Shown: one piece after another, positions 18,401 to 22,406 of the stretch
Numbering within the stretch: position 1 is the stretch's first letter
Layout of the letters: every line of letters begins with the position of its first letter
Source of the DNA: MGR-bin208 sp043779285
GTDB taxonomy: Bacteria > Bacteroidota > Bacteroidia > Chitinophagales > Chitinophagaceae
Length of the DNA: 22,406 bases
Assembly: GCA_043779285.1 (NCBI GenBank)
Contig: JAYWEL010000151.1
Location: 1-22,406 of the forward strand
Direction of reading: 5' to 3'
Notes under the pieces: generated by a model
Told to the model about the DNA's origin: nothing
The model's database searches: none
The model's input: the letters and a program-made list of their open reading frames with translations, nothing else
Translations under genes and position numbers: made by a program

Positions 18401-19576
18401 ATATAAACTGTTAGCATCGTTTCGGGGAAGAAATCCACCTGCACTTGCCCATGAACCAAAGGGATTTACTTCGCCAATATCCATAAACGAAACCACGTCT
18501 CTTGTTTCGGTCGTTGCTCCTGTTCGGTTGGTAACCCAAACTTCCATTTTCAAAATCTGCACCGGTGAATTAACAACCGGCAGACTCTTCATTGCCTTAT
18601 TGAAATTGGTTCGGAAATATTGAGCTAAAAGAAAATGCCGGTTCTCTTCATATTCATCTGCTTTTAATGTAAAAGCTTGAGAAGCTGCACCACCCTGCAT
18701 CCCTAAGGATTGCCGTTGTGCCCGTTGATTAGCAAGGACTGTAGTAATAAACAATTTTCCGAACTGTAACTGTGTTTTTATTCCAAACAAAGATTGTGCT
18801 CCAGGAATCAGCGTTCCTTTAGAACTGAAATTTACATTACCAGCCTGCAATGTTTTTAGTATTTCATCATCCCGTCCCTGGTAATCGAATTTCAATTGAT
18901 TTTCAAAATCGAAATTGGCCAATGTATTGTAATTGATAGGCAGTTTCAATTTGTCACCGATATTTCCATCAATCTGCAACTGCGAATTCATATTAAAATC
19001 AAATCCCCCATTTTTCCTTGCACGTTCAGGCAATGTTGGATTATTTACATTCTGTCCTTGATAACCTGCCATGATATCAACATAACCGTTAGGCTTAATA
19101 TCAATTTTCCCATTTCCAATAATCCGGTTCACCCAATCATTTACAAAATTGAATTTGGGTTTAACCATTCGGCGGTTCATGTTTGCAAGCATGTTCGCCC
19201 TGTTTTTGAAATATTCGTTCTCATCTTTCTTGCCCTGCATATCCAAAAACTCTTTCATTGAAAAACTCATCGGGGTACGATAATACCGATTACCTATTTT
19301 TTCAATAACCATATATTGTTTGGTCACCGGATCGTACTCAACCCGTCGTTTTACAAAAGCAGTATCGCTAAATTCGAATGGATTTTTTTTACTTTGCAAA
19401 GTAGAAACTCCATATTTTTCCAACAATGGATTTCTAGAAGTATCCACATTTAAAATTTCGGAAGAATGAAAAATTGCATTTGTATTTGAGGCATATGCTT
19501 TAGCCTGCAAGAATATTGCGTTGATGATGATAAAAACTATCATCACTCGGAATATATAAAAAAATATTCTGGTCAA
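12404..19576 (-). CDS. sprA: cell surface protein SprA / Sov, T9SS outer-membrane translocon
   Basis: SprA (Sov in Porphyromonas) is the giant outer-membrane beta-barrel through which T9SS substrates leave the cell; in gliding species it is also needed for motility. The 2390-residue length is in the family range. Visible hallmarks: an N-terminal hydrophobic signal sequence (about 1-27), the SprA_N region (about 170-300, with GFDFNMNSQLQI and FDYQGRDDEILK), the strongly conserved IYIDDFEGTR near residue 820, and long stretches of alternating beta-strand pattern to the C-terminus RISLAQ. Two starts are possible: TTG at 19576 (three codons after an in-frame TGA) and ATG at 19543. The TTG version gives a signal peptide with a basic n-region (MTRIFFYIFR), so I prefer it with moderate certainty. 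It lies 28 bases after ruvA and is probably co-transcribed with it. Confidence 0.95.
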   Translation of the reverse strand: MTRIFFYIFRVMIVFIIINAIFLQAKAYASNTNAIFHSSEILNVDTSRNPLLEKYGVSTLQSKKNPFEFSDTAFVKRRVEYDPVTKQYMVIEKIGNRYYRTPMSFSMKEFLDMQGKKDENEYFKNRANMLANMNRRMVKPKFNFVNDWVNRIIGNGKIDIKPNGYVDIMAGYQGQNVNNPTLPERARKNGGFDFNMNSQLQIDGNIGDKLKLPINYNTLANFDFENQLKFDYQGRDDEILKTLQAGNVNFSSKGTLIPGAQSLFGIKTQLQFGKLFITTVLANQRAQRQSLGMQGGAASQAFTLKADEYEENRHFLLAQYFRTNFNKAMKSLPVVNSPVQILKMEVWVTNRTGATTETRDVVSFMDIGEVNPFGSWASAGGFLPRNDANSLYRSLLSNPTNRNSTRVQSALTGLGLQPVQDFEKTFARKLQLTDYYFNPQIGFISLNQPLQPDEVLGVAYQYTYNGRVYQVGEFSQDVPPDSTGTSQNVLFLKLLKATSQRPALPIWDLMMKNVYSVGFGQLERQDFKLDMLYEEPSLGEKRYMPPDDVIAQFKGQPIISLVNLDRLNNQNDPQPDGVFDFLEGFTVISSQSRIIFPVLEPFGYDLDYLYTTQLQRNKYLFYPLYDTIKAIAQTYANLNRFKIIGKSKSAVTSDYQLGFNIPPGSVTVTAGGQVLRENLDYEINYDLGSLKIINPAIINGGLPVNVQFENNASFGIQQKNYLGLRLDYLVNKKLSIGGTIVRLSERPFFNKQTYGDDPIRNTMFGVDVDYKNEVPRVTKWLDKLPFYSTKAMSNITAYGEAAFLKPGHAPQIGKGGAGVIYIDDFEGTRNSIDLRFPLISWSLASTPQKAKDNNGNILFPEAELVNNLEYGYNRAKIAWYNIESVLQEKRNPNNPLKSNLPELSKPETRQVLQQEIFPKRTTDLGQGLLTTFDIAFYPNEKGPYNFETRVGRVNANGNLLNRKKAWGGIQRSIDQTDFETGNVEFLEFWVQDPFIKKPLSSGGELYIDLGNISEDLLKDGKRLFENGLPTPRFPALLDTSTVWGRVPSNPIQVTTAFTNDPADRPYQDVGFDGLTDSLERQKFTPYLNRLASNFGVTSSAFQKALTDPSGDNFQAYRDAAFDQLNAGILQRYKHINNPQGNSPVSTANDQFTNAFTLYPDQEELNRDNTLNEIEEYFQYRVELKPNMQVGNNFITDKRTVKVSLADGSQRNESWYLFRIPISGYQSKVGNIPDFKSIRFMRMFLTGFEDTVVARFGKLELIRNQWRKFTYEIDTIGNVLPLPANDPTMMNVSAVNLEENDQRQPIRYMVSPGIERQQQLSNNNIQLLQNEQSLSLRYNNLLNSQARGVFKTMNLDLRQYGKLEMFIHAESVPGYQVIADNVLNAVVRIGSDFVSNYYEVKIPLKVTPFGAKDSLEIWPLANNLDFNMSELNELKIRRNKNAVSPSKYYQEKKSDGRAYSILGNPNLGEVRGILLAVQNDKIETAFAEVWFNELRLSSLDEEGGWAAVGRVDLNLADLGNISVAGNIRSSGFGTLEQKVNERSREDYYQFDIASNLELGKLLPKEAGLQIPMYAGISRTSSTPEYDPYDLDVKLKEKIRLLPGNKKDSVLNDAVDVTTIKTFNLTNVKKNKTNDKPSMPWDISNISLNYSFTEIAHHSPLVESDEIKRTRSAIAYNYAPRTRFFEPFKNIIKTKSPWFALIKDLNFNYIPSLVSIKADAFRQFGAIAPKNVGGGPFKVPETYDKYFTIDRFYSLRWDLTRSMTLDLNAINNSRVDEPAGRIDTREKKDILNNNFFKGGRNINYHHDASLSYNFPTKKIPLIDWTTLRANYVAKYDWTAASLVAKPQGNILMNGQTTSLTSDFNFDQLYSKFKFLRGLNVQNAVVPKQAKNQSAAKDSAKGIAKKEKNPKEIKEWGAVPKFFGNILTSVKRIGIQYTEDLGTTLPGYMDSTSILGRNWRSSEPGFNFLFGYQPDTNWINKIGSRGLLSTDSLFTSMIRQRLNQRLNITAQVSPFRDFNIDITLDKSFDKQYSELYKDTTGFSGLTRLNPYAMGSFSISYIAFQTLFEPFDPNQISETFKTFQSNRLILSQRLGKANDYNGPNPIAGSDGYYKGYGRYAQDVVIPAFLAAYTNKDPATISLIKNANPNIRSNPFSGLIPKPNWNISYSGLSKMKALEKIFTNFTIRHGYQSNLSMNSFNTALLFQDPFKVSYPFFRDTLTGNYIPFFLVPNITISEQFSPLLELDMTFTNQLTVRAEYKKSRQLSLSLIDYQLAENRSTEFVISMNWRKKGVPIIKNIKIGKNGMKLDNDVTFKFDFSIRDDATANSKLDQQSSFGTAGQRVMRISPSIDYVLNSKINLKLFFEQNRVDPKVATTAPVTNTRGGLQIRISLAQ

Positions 19577-19604
19577 TTTTTCTCGTCAATTAGTCACTTA
19601 AAAA

Positions 19605-20186
19605 TTATAGTGTACGAAGTGCCAGTTTTATCAGCTCCTCAATGGCCAGGTTAGGATTAGCAGACTGTACTGATTTTAAGGCCTTTTCTGCTGCCATTCT
19701 ATTGACTCCTAATGCCATCAAAGCATTTAACGAATCAATATGTAAAGTATTGTCTATCAAAGGAGAAATATTTGAATCGAGTGGATGTTTTGCTAATTTA
19801 TCTTTCAGTTCCAATACCAGTCTTTCGGCCGTTTTTTTACCTATCCCTTTTATACTTTCCAAAAGCTTAATATTAGCATGTACAATAGCAGCCGCAATTT
19901 CTTCAGGTTTCATGTACGAAAGCATCGCTCTTGCAATGGACGCACCAATACCCGAAACACTTATGAGATGCATGAAAAGTTCTTTTTCTATAGTATCAAA
20001 AAATCCATAGATCACATGCGCATCTTCACGTATGAGCAAACTGGTATGCAAAATTCCTTTTTCCAGGTTTTGTATTTTGGTATACGTATTTAAACTTATC
20101 TGTACTTCATATCCAACACCATTCACATCGACATGTACGGATGATGGTTTTTTATCAATAAAATCTCCTCTTAAGTATGCTATCAT
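19605..20186 (-). CDS. ruvA: Holliday junction branch migration protein RuvA
   Basis: RuvA binds Holliday junctions and recruits the RuvB motor for branch migration. The 193-residue protein has the N-terminal OB fold (MIAYLRGDF.. VDVNGVGYEV), tandem helix-hairpin-helix motifs (VSGIGASIARAML at about 73-86 and IKGIGKKTAERLVLELKDK at about 109-127) and the C-terminal domain III three-helix bundle (about 145-193: ALMALGVNRMAAEKAL) that contacts RuvB. Length is normal. A -7-like box (20192-20199) ends five bases before the ATG. It shares a 70-base intergenic region with divergent fabH and precedes sprA on the same strand. No ruvB or ruvC is present in the window. Confidence 0.97.
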   Translation of the reverse strand: MIAYLRGDFIDKKPSSVHVDVNGVGYEVQISLNTYTKIQNLEKGILHTSLLIREDAHVIYGFFDTIEKELFMHLISVSGIGASIARAMLSYMKPEEIAAAIVHANIKLLESIKGIGKKTAERLVLELKDKLAKHPLDSNISPLIDNTLHIDSLNALMALGVNRMAAEKALKSVQSANPNLAIEELIKLALRTL

Positions 20187-20191
20187 AAATG

Positions 20192-20199
20192 CGAAAATA
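20192..20199 (-). promoter_or_regulatory. possible -7 box of ruvA
   Basis: On the minus strand this reads TATTTTCG, one substitution from TAnnTTTG, five bases before the ruvA ATG. No TTG is present at the expected 17-23-base distance. If used, the ruvA mRNA would have little or no leader. Confidence 0.4.
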
Positions 20200-20217
20200 G
20201 GTTAAGCTGTCAATTTG

Positions 20218-20225
20218 TATATTTG
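20218..20225 (+). promoter_or_regulatory. -7 box of fabH
   Basis: TATATTTG is a perfect match to TAnnTTTG, 31 bases before the fabH ATG at 20257. The -33 region would fall on the ruvA -7 box, so the divergent promoters overlap; no clear TTG is seen there. Confidence 0.5.
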
Positions 20226-20256
20226 TCATCAAATTTATTATTCTTATATCGCATTC

Positions 20257-21246
20257 ATGGAAAAAATATACGCTTCAATCACCGCAGTAGGTGGTTATGT
20301 ACCCGATGACAAATTAACCAATAAGGACTTTGAGAAAATGGTGGATACCAATGACGAATGGATAAAATCCCGTACCGGTATTTCAGAAAGAAGAATCTTA
20401 AAAGGAAAAGAAAAAGGAACCTCTGATTTGGGTGCACCTGCAGTATTAGATCTTTGTAAAAAAAGAGGCATCGATCCGTTAGAGATTGATTGTTTGATTT
20501 GCTGTACGGTAACTGCCGACATGCTTTTCCCAGCAACGGCAAATATTATATGTGATAAGATTGGTGCTAAAAATGCATTTGGATTTGATCTTGGTGCTGC
20601 TTGCTCGGGGTTTTTATTTGGTGTAACAACCGGAGCCGCTTTTATTGAAAGTGGTCGTTATAAAAAAGTAGTAGTGGTTGGTGCTGATAAAATGAGTGGA
20701 ATTGTTGATTATACAGACCGGACAACTTGTGTTCTTTTTGGAGATGGTGGAGGTGCTATTTTACTTGAACCTGGAGAAGAGGGATATGGTGTATTAGACA
20801 GTAATCTGAAGAGTGATGGGATTGGCAGAAATTTTTTATATCAAAAAGCGGGTGGTTCATTAAACCCGGCAACTATTGAAACAGTTACAAATAAAGATCA
20901 TTTTATTTTTCAGGATGGGCAACCGGTATTTAAATATGCCGTCAAAGGGATGGCAGATGCAAGTGCCGAATTATTAGAACGCAATAATTTAACTGGTGAT
21001 GATATTGCGTGGCTGGTTCCTCATCAGGCGAATAAACGGATTATAGATGCAACGGCTAACCGTATGGGACTATCACATGATAAAGTGATGCTGAATATTG
21101 AACGGTATGGAAATACAACGGCTGCCACCATACCACTTTGTTTATGGGAATGGGAAAAACAATTGAATAAAGGAGACCTGATTGTTTTAGCTGCCTTTGG
21201 CGGTGGATTTACCTGGGGTGCAACGTTAATTAAATGGGCTTATTAA
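20257..21246 (+). CDS. fabH: 3-oxoacyl-ACP synthase III (FabH / KAS III)
   Basis: FabH condenses an acyl-CoA primer with malonyl-ACP to start fatty acid synthesis. The 329-residue product is of normal length and contains the Cys-His-Asn triad: Cys116 in GAACSGF, His256 in PHQANKR and Asn286 in YGNTTAAT. Other family motifs are present (DTNDEWI.SRTGI near residue 30, FGDGGGA near 163, FGGGFTWGA near the C-terminus). The ATG at 20257 is chosen over the frame start at 20215 because it begins the usual KIYASITAVGGYVP N-terminus; the upstream codons overlap the promoter. It is isolated from the usual plsX/rpmF neighbours, so it may be a second copy or a paralogue; bacteria of this group often carry several. 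The primer preference cannot be read here. Confidence 0.95.
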   Translation: MEKIYASITAVGGYVPDDKLTNKDFEKMVDTNDEWIKSRTGISERRILKGKEKGTSDLGAPAVLDLCKKRGIDPLEIDCLICCTVTADMLFPATANIICDKIGAKNAFGFDLGAACSGFLFGVTTGAAFIESGRYKKVVVVGADKMSGIVDYTDRTTCVLFGDGGGAILLEPGEEGYGVLDSNLKSDGIGRNFLYQKAGGSLNPATIETVTNKDHFIFQDGQPVFKYAVKGMADASAELLERNNLTGDDIAWLVPHQANKRIIDATANRMGLSHDKVMLNIERYGNTTAATIPLCLWEWEKQLNKGDLIVLAAFGGGFTWGATLIKWAY

Positions 21247-21267
21247 TTTTACCTAAATATTGTTTAT

Positions 21268-21708
21268 ATGTATCGATTTTTTACAGTCGTTTTTTTGACT
21301 TTGTTTTCCATACCCGTTTTTGCTCAAAAAGATCCAATTGAAAAAATATGGTTGACACAGGAAAAAAGTTCAAAGGTTCAGATTTTTAAAGCCACTGATG
21401 GGAAATACTATGGCAAAATTGTGTGGCTTAAAACACCCTATGATGCAAAGGGTAAACCCAGAACTGATATCCATAATTCAAATGAATCGCAACATCATCA
21501 ACCATTATTAAATCTGATTATGCTGAAAGGATTTTCGAAAACAACGGATACTGAAAATATTTTTGAAGGTGGAACTATTTATGACCCTAACAATGGGAAA
21601 ACCTATTGTGGAAAGCTAACATTGAAAGGAGATAAAATTAATATGCGTGGATTTCTTTGCAGCTTTTCATTTTTGGGCAGAACTACTACCTGGACATTGT
21701 CTGAATAA
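21268..21708 (+). CDS. DUF2147 family secreted protein
   Basis: This 146-residue protein has a signal peptide (about 1-19, ending VFAQ) and a mature domain with the DUF2147 pattern: an N-terminal IWLTQEKSSKVQIF segment, YYGKIVWLKTPYD, LIMLKGF, IYDPNNGKTYCGKL and a C-terminal RGFLCSFSFLGRTTTW. DUF2147 proteins are small periplasmic beta-barrel-like proteins of unknown function that are common in Bacteroidota and Proteobacteria. The two cysteines (in TYCGKL and FLCSF) may form a disulfide. It begins 21 bases after the fabH stop and is probably read from the fabH transcript, with a terminator at 21735-21767. Confidence 0.88.
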   Translation: MYRFFTVVFLTLFSIPVFAQKDPIEKIWLTQEKSSKVQIFKATDGKYYGKIVWLKTPYDAKGKPRTDIHNSNESQHHQPLLNLIMLKGFSKTTDTENIFEGGTIYDPNNGKTYCGKLTLKGDKINMRGFLCSFSFLGRTTTWTLSE

Positions 21709-21734
21709 ATATTGTTTTCTGAAGATTCTACATC

Positions 21735-21767
21735 AAAGAGACGGTTATCAAACGGTCTCTTTTTTTA
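21735..21767 (+). terminator. intrinsic terminator after the DUF2147 gene
   Basis: AAAGAGAC at 21735-21742 pairs with GTCTCTTT at 21755-21762, followed by T to 21766. It overlaps the stop codon of the convergent DinB gene (21765-21767), so the two genes end against each other. Confidence 0.75.
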
Positions 21768-22256
21768 TTTCTTCCTGCTCCACAAAATAAAATCGGTTGC
21801 CGGAATCTCCTTTACACCTAATTGCCGAAACAGATTTACCAGTTGACCCCGATGATAGGTTCCATGATTAAATACATGAATCAATACCTGATAAACCGGT
21901 TGTTTAAATTGTTCTTTTTTAGAATTTTGATAAGCAAAGACATGGTTCAGGGCAAGCTCGGAAGCTTTATCCACCCACTCTTCAAATTGTTTGGATTGAT
22001 CCAACTGGTTTTTCATTAATTCCTGAAAATTGCCCGTGAACACTTCACTTGGAACAATGATGCGTTCCGCTAATTTTATTCGTTGCCACCAAATACTTTC
22101 GGCATCCCACATATGAAGAACTGTTTTAAAAATACTTTTAAAACTGCTTGGTAATTCGACAACCAATTTTTCTTCGGGTAATCTCAACATGCTGTTTCCT
22201 AATTGCTGGTTTGCCCATACATTATACGCTGCTAATTGAATCAATAATTCTTTCAT
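21765..22256 (-). CDS. DinB family protein
   Basis: This 163-residue protein is predicted to be a four-helix bundle of the DinB/YfiT-like superfamily of metal-dependent proteins, many of which are thiol transferases. The three candidate metal ligands are His48 (TVLHMWD), His131 and His135 (FNHGTYHRGQ), all in the expected places, with Trp-rich helices (YNVWANQQL, SIWWQRI). The N-terminus MKELLIQLAAYNVWAN is typical, supporting the ATG at 22256. It has no signal peptide. On the minus strand a TTTCTTTG box (22291-22298) resembles a -7 element with one mismatch, about 35 bases upstream. The gene converges on DUF2147 and shares its terminator region. The partner thiol or substrate is unknown. Confidence 0.9.
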   Translation of the reverse strand: MKELLIQLAAYNVWANQQLGNSMLRLPEEKLVVELPSSFKSIFKTVLHMWDAESIWWQRIKLAERIIVPSEVFTGNFQELMKNQLDQSKQFEEWVDKASELALNHVFAYQNSKKEQFKQPVYQVLIHVFNHGTYHRGQLVNLFRQLGVKEIPATDFILWSRKK

Positions 22257-22310
22257 TTAAAAAAGTTTTGCAATGAATAAATGATGTTTCTCAAAGAAAA
22301 CACATTCGTC

Positions 22311-22340
22311 ACTAATTAATCTAATTTTGAATGAATTAGT
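22311..22340. repeat. short AT-rich dyad upstream of dinB-like gene
   Basis: ACTAATT at 22311-22317 is the reverse complement of AATTAGT at 22334-22340 (16-base loop). It lies between the divergent DinB gene and the possible gene start at 22362 and could be an operator, though an AT-rich 7-bp dyad is also expected by chance. Confidence 0.3.
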
Positions 22341-22361
22341 TTTCTTTTTTAAAAATATAAT

Positions 22362-22406
22362 ATGGGCAAAAAAACAACATTCAAAGGCTTTAGTTCCACA
22401 GCAATT
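22362..22406 (+). CDS. possible 5' end of a gene running off the window
   Basis: An ATG at 22362 opens a frame, MGKKTTFKGFSSTAI, that stays open for 15 codons to the window end. It is placed and oriented as a gene divergent from the DinB gene would be. There is no recognisable family, no clear -7 box and the fragment is too short to test, so this is only a plausible start. Confidence 0.35.
   Translation, partial: MGKKTTFKGFSSTAI

Noticed and set aside
14649..19261. Several plus-strand open frames of 60-121 codons antisense to sprA
   Set aside because: They are composition shadows of a 7-kb gene; the sprA frame has clear family motifs throughout and the antisense frames have none.
1..22406. 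The window as a mobile or defence island
   Set aside because: No integrase, transposase, tRNA, att-like repeat, phage or CRISPR gene is present, and most genes are conserved housekeeping or envelope genes with similar composition.

Overview
The window is ordinary chromosome of an AT-rich member of the phylum Bacteroidota, most likely order Chitinophagales/family Chitinophagaceae. The assignment rests on three type IX secretion system (T9SS) or gliding-type genes (a PorE-like OmpA protein, a CHU_C/type B cargo protein and SprA), on TAnnTTTG-type -7 promoter boxes, and on start codons that mostly lack a Shine-Dalgarno sequence. Family or genus is my inference from overall similarity; no rRNA or tRNA is present to settle it.

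Layout, left to right. A queE 3' end (2-211) runs in from outside the window. A PorE-like periplasmic/outer-membrane anchor protein (416-2329) follows, preceded by a leader with a perfect 10-bp inverted repeat. dprA (2393-3493) and guaB (3564-5060) each have a promoter box within a few bases of the ATG; guaB ends in a strong intrinsic terminator. Then come lnt (TTG start), an alpha/beta hydrolase overlapping it by one base, and a large T9SS type B cargo protein, probably one transcription unit (5184-10212). A short-chain dehydrogenase, a small secreted protein of unknown function, a GC-rich nested palindrome, and a small SdpI-like membrane protein follow (10282-12331).

The minus strand holds ruvA-sprA (20186 down to 12404, 28 bp apart), with sprA filling 7.2 kb. 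fabH is transcribed divergently from ruvA and is followed by a DUF2147 secreted protein and a terminator. A convergent DinB-family gene (minus strand) closes the window, with a possible gene start running off the right end.

Functional links: SprA is the outer-membrane T9SS translocon, the CHU_C protein is the kind of substrate it exports, and PorE-like proteins are thought to tie the T9SS machinery to peptidoglycan. Lnt supplies the last acyl chain for lipoproteins, several of which are T9SS parts. The rest is housekeeping: nucleotide synthesis (guaB), queuosine (queE), DNA uptake and recombination (dprA, ruvA) and fatty acid synthesis (fabH). I see no CRISPR array, integrase, transposase, phage gene or defence island. 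The least explained items are the palindromic element at 11857-11981, the near-leaderless promoter arrangement, and the two small proteins of unknown function.
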